Below, one piece after another: positions 25,325-33,896 of a stretch of DNA of 41,482 nt (its first letter is position 1; the number at the start of each line of letters is the position of its first letter). Location: the NCBI GenBank assembly GCA_027023175.1, contig JALVWW010000148.1:1-41482 (forward strand), in the 5' to 3' direction. The translations under genes were made by a program, and so were the position numbers. The notes below the pieces were generated by a model. That model saw nothing but the letters and a program-made list of their open reading frames with translations, was not told the DNA's origin and did not search any database. This stretch comes from Campylobacterales bacterium. GTDB lineage: Bacteria > Campylobacterota > Campylobacteria > Campylobacterales > JALSKU01.

Positions 25325-26214
25325 TTATATATCTCTTCATACTGATTTTTCCATTTTTTGTGAAACCAAAACCACTCATCCGGTTTTTTTCTGATGGCTT
25401 TTTCCATGGCATCGGATTGTTTTTGGGTTAACTCCAATATATCTTTGTCGATATCATCACTTTTTATCGGTGTAATTTTATCATAAAAAGTAATTTGAAA
25501 GTTTTTGTAGTCATCTGTCGTGATAAAAAGCGGTATGATAACCGCACCGAATTTTCTTGAAAGCAGAGCCGTACTGTGGGACTGTCTGGCTTTTTTACCA
25601 AAAAAATCCACCAAAACACCCTCTTTTTCAGCGGTATTTTGATCTACCAAAAGGCCAAGTATTCTTCCGTTTTTCAATGCTTTTATCATTCCTTTCATTG
25701 CCCCGTTTTTATCCAGTAGCTCTATATCAAACTGTTCACGGTTCTTTTTCAATACTTTGTTTAAATGCTTGCCCTCCAACACCCTTCCTACGGCTGTAGC
25801 TTTTCCGAAAAATGCACCTATGCTTAGTGCTATAAGCTCCCAGTTTCCGTAATGGGCAGTAATGAGTATAACTTTTTCACCGTTTTTAAGAGCATTTTTT
25901 AAAACCTCTTCATTTTTGAAGGTTATCTTTTTTGCCAGTTTTTCTTTTGTGATGCCTTGATTTTCTATAAAATCTGCCAAAAAATAGACCAAATTCTTAT
26001 AGCATTTTTTTATAATCCTCTGTTTTTCCTCTTCATCCATACTTTGTCCGTAAGCAAAGTCAAGGTTGGTTTTTATAATTTTCCTGTGTTTTTTATCAAA
26101 CAGGTATATAACCCATGCCAAAAAATTTAAAACAGGATGCAAAATAAAATCAGGCGTATATTTGACAATAAAGTTGAAACTATAAAAACCAAAAAGATAT
26201 ATCCAATCTAACAT
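25321..26214 (-). CDS. lpxL: Lipid A late acyltransferase (LpxL/HtrB family)
   Basis: This 297-aa enzyme transfers a secondary acyl chain from acyl-ACP to the lipid A precursor at the inner membrane. The HX4E catalytic motif is HYGNWE (residues 121-126). An N-terminal hydrophobic segment anchors it, and GLLVDQNTAEKEGVLVDFFG and FGAVIIPLFI are family blocks. It sits right after waaC with a 7-nt overlap, as in the C. jejuni LOS locus (waaC-htrB). Whether it adds a C12, C14 or C16 chain cannot be told. Confidence 0.93.
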   Translation of the reverse strand: MLDWIYLFGFYSFNFIVKYTPDFILHPVLNFLAWVIYLFDKKHRKIIKTNLDFAYGQSMDEEEKQRIIKKCYKNLVYFLADFIENQGITKEKLAKKITFKNEEVLKNALKNGEKVILITAHYGNWELIALSIGAFFGKATAVGRVLEGKHLNKVLKKNREQFDIELLDKNGAMKGMIKALKNGRILGLLVDQNTAEKEGVLVDFFGKKARQSHSTALLSRKFGAVIIPLFITTDDYKNFQITFYDKITPIKSDDIDKDILELTQKQSDAMEKAIRKKPDEWFWFHKKWKNQYEEIYK

Positions 26215-27191
26215 AACAGTAACCTTTTTGCTTTTTGTATAATTTCATTTTCATCTATATTTTGGATGCACATATCTTTTTTGTCCAGCTTTAAAGGATT
26301 TATCTCTTTTTTGCAATCTATCACAACATTTATCTTACTTTGAAGAGTATTTCTCCAGCTTGGTGTCGGACCGAAAATGGTAATGCTCGGCTTGTTTAAT
26401 GCCCATGCTATATGAGTCGGGCCGCTGTCTGCTCCTATGGTAAGATCACTTTTTGCTATCAATGCTTTAAGCTCATCCAGGCTCATTTTTGGCAATATTT
26501 TTGCGTTTGATGAATTATTAGCAATATACTCGGCACTAGATTTTTCCTTTTTGCTACCCCATGAAATTAAAAAATTTGCATCCATTTTTTTGACAATATT
26601 AAGAAATTTTTCTTTCGGGTATATTTTGCTTTCCCAGCTCGAGCCTACTATTATAACGATATTTTTTTGTTTTGGGTTTAAAAAGTTATCTATGTTTTTT
26701 TCTACTGTTTTTGAATAAAATAAAGAGGGTTGTTTGCTGTAGAGTGCATCTTTTTTTATATCAAGATTTAAGGAATGCTTTGCAAGTTCAAAATTTCTGA
26801 TAATGACATTTTCTCCATAAGGTATATAAAAACATTTATCATAAAAAAAAGAGGCGATTTTTTCCCTTACGGAATTTTTGTCAAATCCGTAACTCTCACC
26901 CAAAACTTTTGATATAAAAGCACTTTTTAAAAGTCCCTGTAAGTCGATAACTTTATCATATCTGTTTTTGTATCTAAAAATCTTTTTAATTTCTTGTAGT
27001 TTGTTTTTCTCTTTTAATTTTAAAGGTATAATATTGTCTATATAAGGATTGAATTTTAAAATTTCGCTAAACCTCTCTTCGACAAACCAGTCTATTGTGA
27101 TATCTTTGATACTGTTTTTAATCATTTGGGGTAGAAATGAAGCATGTATTATGTCACCAAGTGCAGACAGTTTGACTATAGCTAATCTCAC
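26208..27191 (-). CDS. waaC: ADP-heptose:LPS heptosyltransferase I
   Basis: WaaC (327 aa, GT9) adds the first heptose to Kdo. It has the N-terminal signature MRLAIVKLSALGDIIHAS, then VIDLQGLLKSAFIS, and the donor part LTIGADSGPTHIAWALNKPSITIFGPTP. The start is GTG at 27191 with AGGG upstream. It is the first gene of the eleven-gene minus-strand LOS operon. Its promoter region (27192-27245) is shared with the divergent MNT gene and contains a perfect 9-bp palindrome. Confidence 0.94.
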   Translation of the reverse strand: MRLAIVKLSALGDIIHASFLPQMIKNSIKDITIDWFVEERFSEILKFNPYIDNIIPLKLKEKNKLQEIKKIFRYKNRYDKVIDLQGLLKSAFISKVLGESYGFDKNSVREKIASFFYDKCFYIPYGENVIIRNFELAKHSLNLDIKKDALYSKQPSLFYSKTVEKNIDNFLNPKQKNIVIIVGSSWESKIYPKEKFLNIVKKMDANFLISWGSKKEKSSAEYIANNSSNAKILPKMSLDELKALIAKSDLTIGADSGPTHIAWALNKPSITIFGPTPSWRNTLQSKINVVIDCKKEINPLKLDKKDMCIQNIDENEIIQKAKRLLLC

Positions 27192-27201
27192 TTTTACCCT
27201 T

Positions 27202-27225
27202 TTTTAGATACAATTCTATCTAAAA
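27202..27225. promoter_or_regulatory. Palindromic operator-like site between waaC and the MNT gene
   Basis: TTTTAGATA (27202-27210) and TATCTAAAA (27217-27225) form a perfect 9-bp inverted repeat around a 6-nt spacer. TACAAT (27209-27214, plus) and TAGAAT (27218 to 27213, minus) are -10-like hexamers inside it, suited to divergent transcription of the MNT gene and waaC. A repressor bound here would cover both. The binding protein is not known. Confidence 0.45.
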
Positions 27226-27245
27226 GTAATTTAAAAGGTCTTTTA

Positions 27246-27536
27246 ATGGATAAAGAGTATGTGTTAGATTATCTAAAAAAGAATAAAATGAAGTTAAAAG
27301 ATAAATATGGTGTAGTTAAGATAGGTCTTTTTGGGAGCTATGCTAGAAATGAACAAAAAAAGGATAGTGATATAGATATAGCTGTTGAGTTACAAGCAAC
27401 AAATAGTTTTAGAAGTTTTTTTGCTCTTAAAGACGAACTTGAAAAAAGCTTTGGCAAGAAGATTGATTTGGGTATTGAGCATAGCTTGAAGCCGATTGTA
27501 AAAAAATATATTGAAAAAGAGATTATTTATGTCTAA
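27246..27536 (+). CDS. MNT-type minimal nucleotidyltransferase (antitoxin-like)
   Basis: This 96-aa protein has the nucleotidyltransferase pattern GLFGSYARNE (29-36), then DSDIDIAVE with catalytic Asp42 and Asp44, and KKIDLGI with a third Asp at 74. In HEPN/MNT toxin-antitoxin pairs such proteins AMPylate and silence the HEPN RNase. Its stop codon overlaps the start of the next frame by 8 nt, the typical arrangement, but that HEPN frame is truncated. It therefore looks like a leftover antitoxin. Alternatively it could act in trans on a HEPN protein elsewhere. Confidence 0.85.
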   Translation: MDKEYVLDYLKKNKMKLKDKYGVVKIGLFGSYARNEQKKDSDIDIAVELQATNSFRSFFALKDELEKSFGKKIDLGIEHSLKPIVKKYIEKEIIYV

Positions 27537-27645
27537 AAGAGATATAAAACTTTATTTATATGATATATTTGATAGTGCCAATGCTATAAAGGAGTTTACT
27601 AAAGGTTTGACTTATGATGAGTTTGTAACTGATAGAAAAACTTAA
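27529..27645 (+). pseudogene. Truncated HEPN-domain toxin (DUF86/HepT-like) remnant
   Basis: The frame from ATG 27529 encodes 38 residues, MSKRDIKLYLYDIFDSANAI and then KEFTKGLTYDEFVTDRKT, before TAA. This matches the first helix of HepT/DUF86 proteins, which are normally about 110-120 aa. The rest, including the catalytic RX4-6H motif, is absent. The next gene starts 20 nt further on, so the missing part was deleted rather than frameshifted. It was too short to be listed as an ordinary gene, but the MNT overlap and the family-like start support it as a relic. Confidence 0.75.
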
Positions 27646-27664
27646 AAGTATGAATGGAAGCTAA

Positions 27665-28453
27665 ATGATATGTATATTTGATTGTGAAACTGTGCCTGAT
27701 GTTGCTCTTGTAAGGAGTGAGTTTGAAGTAGAGGGGAGTGATCTTGAAGTTTCAAACAAGGCTTTTGAACTTCAAGAAGAAAAAAGCGGATACTCTTTTT
27801 TACCTCTTCCTTTTCATAAAGTTGTAGCGATTTCTGCGGTGATTGCGGATGATTTTGGTAAATTTGAGAGAGTTAGCTCTATTCAAGGTGATAATGAAAA
27901 AGAGATGATAAAAAACTTTTTGGGTTTTATTGATAAAAAAGAGCCAAAACTTGTCAGTTTTAACGGAAGGTCTTTTGATGTGCCAATGCTCATGATAAGA
28001 GCCATGAAGTACAATCTCTCATGTCCGGCCTATTTTGAAAAAGAAAACAGAGAATTAAACAAAAGCAAATGGGACAATTACCGCTCTCGTTACAGTGACA
28101 GGTTTCATGTGGATTTGATGGATCATATAGGTGAATTTGGAGCGGTAAGATCGCTTAAACTCGATACTATTTGCAAGATGGCCGGACTTCCGGGAAAATA
28201 TGATGTGCATGGTGATGAAGTAACGAAGCTTTATTATGAAAAAGAGTTGACGAAGATAAAAGAGTATTGTGAAAGCGATGTTTTAAATACTTACTGGCTT
28301 TATTTGAAGTATGAACTTTTAAAAGGCAATCTGACTCTGAGTGATTACGCAGAGTATCTTTATGGTTTTAAAGAGAAGCTTGATGTTAAAAAATCTTATA
28401 CTGAAATTTTCAGACAATTCTTGGAAAAAGAGATAGATGAGGTAAGGGGATAA
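27665..28453 (+). CDS. DEDDy 3'-5' exonuclease (PolB-like exonuclease family)
   Basis: This 262-aa protein carries Exo I FDCET (Asp6, Glu8), Exo II VSFNGRSFDVP (Asp105) and Exo III YCESDVLNTY (Tyr201, Asp205). It is therefore a DEDDy 3'-5' exonuclease of the predicted PolB-like type. It acts on DNA or RNA ends; the exact substrate is unknown. The ATG at 27665 opens directly on the Exo I strand, so the start is well placed. The last three codons (Val-Arg-Gly) and the stop are encoded by a GAGGTAAGGGGATAA sequence belonging to the G-rich repeat that follows, so the repeat may have replaced the original C-terminus. Confidence 0.85.
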   Translation: MICIFDCETVPDVALVRSEFEVEGSDLEVSNKAFELQEEKSGYSFLPLPFHKVVAISAVIADDFGKFERVSSIQGDNEKEMIKNFLGFIDKKEPKLVSFNGRSFDVPMLMIRAMKYNLSCPAYFEKENRELNKSKWDNYRSRYSDRFHVDLMDHIGEFGAVRSLKLDTICKMAGLPGKYDVHGDEVTKLYYEKELTKIKEYCESDVLNTYWLYLKYELLKGNLTLSDYAEYLYGFKEKLDVKKSYTEIFRQFLEKEIDEVRG

Positions 28454-28490
28454 AAGGTGGTAAGGGGGTAAGGGGGTAAGGGGGTAAGGA
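28441..28490 (+). repeat. GGTAAGGGG-type array with G4 and G5 runs
   Basis: This tract holds GGTAAGGGGATAA, AAGGTGGTAA and then three copies of GGGGGTAA. One G4 run (28446-28449) and three G5 runs (28464-28468, 28472-28476, 28480-28484) give a good intramolecular G-quadruplex candidate on the plus (coding) strand. It overlaps the stop codon of the exonuclease gene and precedes ugd. A further GGTGGTAA unit at 28559-28566 provides the ugd ribosome-binding site. Positions 28491-28558 show no gene. Confidence 0.85.
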
Positions 28491-28570
28491 TGGAGAGGTT
28501 AGCGAAAGGATCAATATTCGCACTAAGCTCTGAACATTTCTTACCTATTAAATAAAAAGGTGGTAAAAAT

Positions 28571-29893
28571 ATGAATATAGCAGTTATAGGCACAGGTTAT
28601 GTGGGGCTTGTTACGGGAACTTGCTTTGCTGAGATGGGCAATAGTGTAGTTTGTGTTGATATAGATAAAGAAAAGATAGAAGGTTTGAAAAAAGGTATCA
28701 TTCCTATCTATGAGCCGGGTCTTGAGAGGATGGTTTTGAAAAATTTCAACAATAAAACACTTGATTTTTCAACCGATTTGAAAGAGGCTTTAAAAAAAGC
28801 AAAAGTTGCATTTATAGCTGTGGGGACTCCCATGAGTGAAGACGGCAGTGCGGATTTGCAGTATGTTTTAGCTGTTGCAAAAGATATAGGTAAATATATG
28901 CAGCATTACATGGTTATAGTTGACAAGTCAACAGTACCTGTCGGAACTGCGGAGAAAGTAAGCAAGACAATAAAAAAAGAACTTGAAAAAAGAGGTGAAG
29001 ATATAGAGTTTGATGTAGTAAGCAATCCCGAATTTTTAAAAGAGGGAGCTGCCATATCAGACTTTATGAAGCCCGATCGTGTAGTTGTAGGCTCAAGCAC
29101 AAAAAAAGCCATGGATATAATGAAAGAGCTTTACAGACCGTTTACACTAAATCATGAGAGATTTATTGCAATGGATACCAAAAGTGCAGAGCTTACCAAA
29201 TATGCAGCCAATGCAATGCTTGCAACCAAGATATCCTTTATGAATGAAATGAGCCAGATAGCCTACAGGGTAGGAGCTGATATAAACATGGTAAGACACG
29301 GCATAGGAAGTGACAGCAGAATAGGGTACAGTTTTATCTATCCCGGATGCGGATATGGCGGAAGCTGTTTCCCAAAAGATGTAAATGCTTTAAATAAAAT
29401 AGCACAAGATGCAGGGTATGAGCCCAAAATCATTCCGGCGGTAGAAGAGGTAAACAAATATCAAAAAATGGTATTGGTTGAAATGATTGAGAGACGATTC
29501 GGTAATGATTTGAAAGGAAAAAGTTTCGGTATATGGGGACTTAGTTTCAAGCCTGAGACTGATGATATGAGAGAAGCACCTTCCATCATAATTATAAAAG
29601 AGTTGCTAAGAAGAGGAGCGAAGATAAAAGCCTATGACCCTCAGGCCATGAAAGATGCCAAAGAGTTTTGGCTAAAAGGTGCTGATGTAGAATATGTCGG
29701 GAGTAAATATGATGCTTTGGACGGTGTAGATGCATCTGTATTGATAACAGAGTGGAAAGAGTTTAGAAGTCCTGATTTTGACGAAATGAAAAAAAGAATG
29801 AAAAATACTATTATATTTGACGGAAGAAACCAATACAACAAAGAAAAACTAAAAGAGCTGGGTTTTGAATACTATCAAATCGGAGTTGCATAG
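28571..29893 (+). CDS. ugd: UDP-glucose 6-dehydrogenase
   Basis: Ugd (440 aa) oxidises UDP-glucose twice to UDP-glucuronate using NAD. The N-terminal Rossmann motif is MNIAVIGTGYVGLVTGTCFA. The central helix domain has EFLKEGAAISDFMKPDRVVVG, and the catalytic cysteine is in GCGYGGSCFPKDV. A C-terminal UDP-binding domain (GKSFGIWGLSFKPETDDMREAPS) completes it. The GDP-mannose dehydrogenase subfamily is less likely given this pattern. Its Shine-Dalgarno AAGGTGG is itself a copy of the local repeat unit. UDP-glucuronate could feed surface polysaccharide. hisH follows after two bases. Confidence 0.94.
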   Translation: MNIAVIGTGYVGLVTGTCFAEMGNSVVCVDIDKEKIEGLKKGIIPIYEPGLERMVLKNFNNKTLDFSTDLKEALKKAKVAFIAVGTPMSEDGSADLQYVLAVAKDIGKYMQHYMVIVDKSTVPVGTAEKVSKTIKKELEKRGEDIEFDVVSNPEFLKEGAAISDFMKPDRVVVGSSTKKAMDIMKELYRPFTLNHERFIAMDTKSAELTKYAANAMLATKISFMNEMSQIAYRVGADINMVRHGIGSDSRIGYSFIYPGCGYGGSCFPKDVNALNKIAQDAGYEPKIIPAVEEVNKYQKMVLVEMIERRFGNDLKGKSFGIWGLSFKPETDDMREAPSIIIIKELLRRGAKIKAYDPQAMKDAKEFWLKGADVEYVGSKYDALDGVDASVLITEWKEFRSPDFDEMKKRMKNTIIFDGRNQYNKEKLKELGFEYYQIGVA

Positions 29894-29895
29894 AT

Positions 29896-30513
29896 ATGAG
29901 TAAGATAGCTGTTATTGACTACAATATGGGCAATCTAAGCAGTGTAAAAAATGCTTTTTTAAAATTTGATCAATCGGTTGATATTGTAAAAGAGCCTGAA
30001 CTTTTAAAAAATTATGACAAAATTGTACTTCCCGGAGTTGGAGCTTTTGGAGACGCGATGAGCCACTTAAGAGAAAATGAGATGGATATCGCCATAAAAG
30101 AGTTTGTTAAAAGCGGCAGAGTTCTTCTTGGTATCTGTCTTGGAATGCAGTTGCTTTTTGACAGAAGTGAAGAGTTTGGCTCACACATAGGTCTTGGTTT
30201 GGTGCCGGGTGATATTAAGTACTTTGATAGCAGCAAATTTCCCAAAAGGCTTAAAGTCCCGCATATGGGATGGAATAAGCTTTTTATACAAAAAGATTCA
30301 CCTCTTTTTAAAGGGCTTGATGAGTCATTTTATCTATATTTTGTCCACTCTTATCATGCTATTTGTGATGAAAAGTATATCATAGGAAAAACTATTTACG
30401 GATATGAATTTGCAAGTGCAGTACAAAATGAAAATGTTTTCGGTTTTCAACCTCATCCAGAAAAAAGCCATACAGACGGACTTAAGATAGTAGAAAATTT
30501 TATAAAGTTATGA
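29896..30513 (+). CDS. hisH: Imidazole glycerol phosphate synthase, glutaminase subunit HisH
   Basis: HisH (205 aa) is the class I glutamine amidotransferase that feeds ammonia to HisF in histidine synthesis. The nucleophile Cys lies in GICLGMQLLF (about residues 77-86), and the His-Glu pair is in FGFQPHPEKSH near the C-terminus. IDYNMGNLSSVKNA and KIVLPGVGAFGDAM are family blocks. HisH paralogues also occur in surface-sugar pathways, but hisA on the same strand favours histidine synthesis. Its TGA stop overlaps the ATG of the restriction-modification gene as ATGA. Confidence 0.92.
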   Translation: MSKIAVIDYNMGNLSSVKNAFLKFDQSVDIVKEPELLKNYDKIVLPGVGAFGDAMSHLRENEMDIAIKEFVKSGRVLLGICLGMQLLFDRSEEFGSHIGLGLVPGDIKYFDSSKFPKRLKVPHMGWNKLFIQKDSPLFKGLDESFYLYFVHSYHAICDEKYIIGKTIYGYEFASAVQNENVFGFQPHPEKSHTDGLKIVENFIKL

Positions 30514-33500
30514 TATTTCAAAAATCTATCCTAAATAGCTTTATCCAAGAGCAAGATGAAATTTTAGTAGCTTCAAGATGGGCTAACTATCTAAAATTTA
30601 AAGAGAAGATAGATTTTGTTAAAATTGTAAAAGAGGAGAAGTACCAAGAGGGTTTTTTAAGAGATATTTTTGAAAAATGTTTGGGATATACTCTTGATAC
30701 AAGCGATCCAGATAGCTATAACTTAAAAAGAGAAGAAAAAAACGAAACAGACAGCAAAAAAGCAGATGGTGTTATAGTAGTAGATAAAAAGATAGTAGGT
30801 GTTATAGAGTTAAAAGATCAAAAAACTAAATATTTAGATGCTGTTTTAAATCAAGCATTTGATTATCATAACTCTCATAGTTATAGCAGATACATTATCG
30901 TTTCAAATTTTAATGAATTAAGACTCTATATAGACAAAAAAACTGAATATGAAAAATGGTATCTTTTTGATCTAAGTTATGAAGAGTTTAAAAAACTTCA
31001 TCTTCTTTTATCTTATGAAAGTATAAGAGATGATATACCTCTAAAATTAAAGCAAAGATCACTCAATTTTGAAGAGGAGATAAGTAAAAAGTTTTATAGT
31101 GACTATGCAAAGTTTAGAACTTATCTTTTTGAAAATCTTATCAAAAACAATCCAACCATAGAAAAACTAACTCTTTTAAAATTAACCTCCAAACTCATTG
31201 ATAGGATAGTTTTTATACTTTTTGCAGAAGATAGAGGGATTTTAAGAGCAAATACTATAAAAGAGATAAGAGAGGAGTTTCAAAAGCAAAAATTTACCTC
31301 ATACTCTCTTTATGATATATATAAGTTTTATTTTGAAGCTATAAATAGCGGCAATGAAAAACTACAAATCCCAAGATACAATGGTGGGTTATTTGCAAAA
31401 GATGAAGTGCTTGATAGTTTGGTGATAGATGATGAAGTGCTTGATCTAAGAGTTCAAAAGCTTAGTGATTATGACTTTGAGAGTGAAGTTAGTGTCAATA
31501 TTTTAGGTCATATTTTTGAGCAAAGCTTAAGTGATATAGAGGAAATAAGAGCTGATATAAATAGTGAAAAATTTGACATAAAGCAATCAAAACGAAAAAA
31601 AGACGGCATCTTTTATACTCCAAGTTATATCACAAAGTTTATAGTAGATAATACTCTAGGTAAGATGTGCTTTGAAAAGAAAAAAGAGTTAAATCTAACT
31701 GTTATAAGCTACCCTAAAAATCCAAAAAGATTAAATAAAAGTGAAAAAGAGACTTTACAAAACATCTATAAATATAGAGAATTTTTACTCAGTTTAAAAG
31801 TGCTCGATCCAGCCTGTGGAAGTGGGGCATTTTTAAATGAAGCTTTTAGTTTTTTAGAAAATGAACATAAATTTGTCGATAAATATAGAAAGATTTATGA
31901 AAATGAAACTTTAGGACTTTATGACATAGATAGCACCATCTTAGAAAATAATCTTTTTGGAGTAGATATAAACTCTGAAGCTGTGGAAATTGCAAAGCTT
32001 AGTCTTTGGCTAAAGAGTGCAAAAAAAGGAAGAGAGCTTGTAAAATTGAGCGATAAAATTATCTCAGCCAATAGCTTAGTAGATGATATCTTTAGTGATA
32101 TTTCCTTTGATGTAGTTATCGGCAATCCCCCTTATGTAAGACAAGAGAAAATCAAAGAGTTAAAACCTCTTTTAAAAAATTATGAAGTATTTGACGGAGT
32201 AGCAGATCTTTATGTGTATTTTTATGAACTTGGAATAAAAAAGTTAAAAGAGGGCGGTATCTTAGGCTATATATGTTCAAATAAATTTTTTAGAGCAAAA
32301 TATGGAGCAAGATTTAGAGAGTTTATGCTAAAGCAAACAAATATAAGGTATATAGTTGATCTTTCAGGAGTGAAAGTCTTTGAAGATGCTACTGTGGATA
32401 GTGCTGTTACAATCCTTGAAAAAGGGGTAAAGGGGGATAGGAGTAAAGGAGTAAAGGTTTCTCTTGGAGGGTTTGATAGTGTTTTTGATGTTAAGCAAGA
32501 GGATTTAAGTAGAGATGGTTTTGTTTTTTTGCATTCTAAAGAGCTTAAGATAAAGAGAAAAATTGAAAGAGTTGGAACACCGCTTCAAAAGTGGGATGTC
32601 AATATTTATAGGGGGATTTTAACAGGTTTTAATGAAGCTTTTATCATTGACAGCAAGACAAAAGAGGAGTTGATAAGCTCTGATAGTAAAAATGAAGAGG
32701 TGATAAAACCTCTCTTAAGAGGTAGGGATATAAAAAAATATGAGATAAATTTTGCTGATAAGTGGCTGATAAATATACATAATAATCCACCTGTTGATAT
32801 AAATCAATACCCAAGCATAAAAGAGCATTTGGATCAATATTATGATAAATTGGCAAAAAGACTGGATAAAGGAATTACTCCTTATAATTTAAGAAATTGT
32901 GCCTATTTGGAAGAGTTTGAAAAAGAGAAAATATTTTATAATCAAATTGGGTATGGTATAGATTTTTGCTATGATGATAAAAAATTTTATTGCAATGATA
33001 AATTATATTTTATAACTTCATCAAATTTAAACTTAAAGTATGCTACTGCGATTTTTAACTCTAAACTTTATGATTTTTACTTTAAATTGCTTTTTAATTT
33101 TGGAGGAGGTAAGGGAAGAGATAGTTTTAAACATATTCCTCTACCAAACATACCAAAAACCCTAAAAAAATATCAAGAAAATGTCCAGTATCTTTTAAAT
33201 ATGCCAAGAAAAAAAAGATATGATAATGAAAAAAAGATAGCTATCTCATATCTAAAAGGCAGAGAGATATGTATCACAGAGTTTTTATTTGCAAAACAAA
33301 GAGGTTATATTTTTGGACTTCAAGGACATGATGATATATTTATAGAATATTATAAACTTTTGCCTTATATATTTAGCAACTTTTTATTTGATGAGGTATT
33401 TCAAAATATTGATAATAAACGATTGATATACTCACTTTTTGATCAAAATGGTAGAAGAATATTTCATGTCATTGATAATGAGAATAAGCTGATCTCTGTC

Positions 33501-33896
33501 TATATAGTTAGTAAAGATAAATATAAACGACAAATAGATAGAAAATTTAAAAAAGTTGATAGATGGGAGGGCGGTCACTTCTCCATCCTGAGTCCAGCAG
33601 AACCTTTCTGGCGTCATCTACCAACCTTGATAAGATTATATCAAAATTTTCAAAAAAATTCAATTACTCAAGATGATTTTATAGAAAAAGTGGATAAGAT
33701 TTTAAATGCAAAAGAGAAGATAAAGCTTTATAAAAAACATTTTAAAAGTTTAAATGCAGTAGAAAAGATAGAGATAAAAGAGCAGATAGAAGAGTTGGAA
33801 AAAAATATCGATAAAGATATTTTACAAATCAACGAACTTGTATATAAGCTCTATCAGTTAAATAAAGAAGAGATACAAATCATAAAAGGAAAATGA
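30510..33896 (+). CDS. Eco57I-like fused restriction endonuclease-methyltransferase (type IIG)
   Basis: This 1128-aa single-chain R-M enzyme has an N-terminal nuclease domain with a PD-(D/E)xK-type site (Asp86, Glu100, Lys102 in ADGVIVVDKK...IELKD), a helical connector, and a gamma-type N6-adenine methyltransferase with DPACGSGAFL (motif I, 433) and NPPY (motif IV, 539-542). A C-terminal target-recognition region holds PLLRGRDIKKYE and GHFSILSPAEPFWRHLP. It should cut near, and methylate, a short site of unknown sequence. It lies inside the his operon, with an ATGA overlap to hisH upstream and to hisA downstream. A G-rich repeat-like segment at 32421-32457 adds about ten residues after VDSAVTILEK. 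No frameshift is seen, so it appears intact. Confidence 0.93.
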   Translation: MIFQKSILNSFIQEQDEILVASRWANYLKFKEKIDFVKIVKEEKYQEGFLRDIFEKCLGYTLDTSDPDSYNLKREEKNETDSKKADGVIVVDKKIVGVIELKDQKTKYLDAVLNQAFDYHNSHSYSRYIIVSNFNELRLYIDKKTEYEKWYLFDLSYEEFKKLHLLLSYESIRDDIPLKLKQRSLNFEEEISKKFYSDYAKFRTYLFENLIKNNPTIEKLTLLKLTSKLIDRIVFILFAEDRGILRANTIKEIREEFQKQKFTSYSLYDIYKFYFEAINSGNEKLQIPRYNGGLFAKDEVLDSLVIDDEVLDLRVQKLSDYDFESEVSVNILGHIFEQSLSDIEEIRADINSEKFDIKQSKRKKDGIFYTPSYITKFIVDNTLGKMCFEKKKELNLTVISYPKNPKRLNKSEKETLQNIYKYREFLLSLKVLDPACGSGAFLNEAFSFLENEHKFVDKYRKIYENETLGLYDIDSTILENNLFGVDINSEAVEIAKLSLWLKSAKKGRELVKLSDKIISANSLVDDIFSDISFDVVIGNPPYVRQEKIKELKPLLKNYEVFDGVADLYVYFYELGIKKLKEGGILGYICSNKFFRAKYGARFREFMLKQTNIRYIVDLSGVKVFEDATVDSAVTILEKGVKGDRSKGVKVSLGGFDSVFDVKQEDLSRDGFVFLHSKELKIKRKIERVGTPLQKWDVNIYRGILTGFNEAFIIDSKTKEELISSDSKNEEVIKPLLRGRDIKKYEINFADKWLINIHNNPPVDINQYPSIKEHLDQYYDKLAKRLDKGITPYNLRNCAYLEEFEKEKIFYNQIGYGIDFCYDDKKFYCNDKLYFITSSNLNLKYATAIFNSKLYDFYFKLLFNFGGGKGRDSFKHIPLPNIPKTLKKYQENVQYLLNMPRKKRYDNEKKIAISYLKGREICITEFLFAKQRGYIFGLQGHDDIFIEYYKLLPYIFSNFLFDEVFQNIDNKRLIYSLFDQNGRRIFHVIDNENKLISVYIVSKDKYKRQIDRKFKKVDRWEGGHFSILSPAEPFWRHLPTLIRLYQNFQKNSITQDDFIEKVDKILNAKEKIKLYKKHFKSLNAVEKIEIKEQIEELEKNIDKDILQINELVYKLYQLNKEEIQIIKGK
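32421..32457 (+). repeat. G-rich repeat-like insert within the R-M coding sequence
   Basis: AAAGGGGTAAAGGGGGATAG followed by GAGTAAAGGAGTAAAGG resembles the intergenic GGTAAGGGG arrays. It encodes KGVKGDRSKGVK, a hydrophilic loop between two methyltransferase strands (after VDSAVTILE and before VSLGGF), where family members usually have a short variable loop. It is kept in frame. Assignment to the repeat family is by eye. Confidence 0.5.

Noticed and set aside
27529..27664. Simple frameshift in an otherwise full HEPN gene
   Set aside because: Only 19 nt separate the stop from the next gene, so the rest of the HEPN domain is absent, not merely out of frame.
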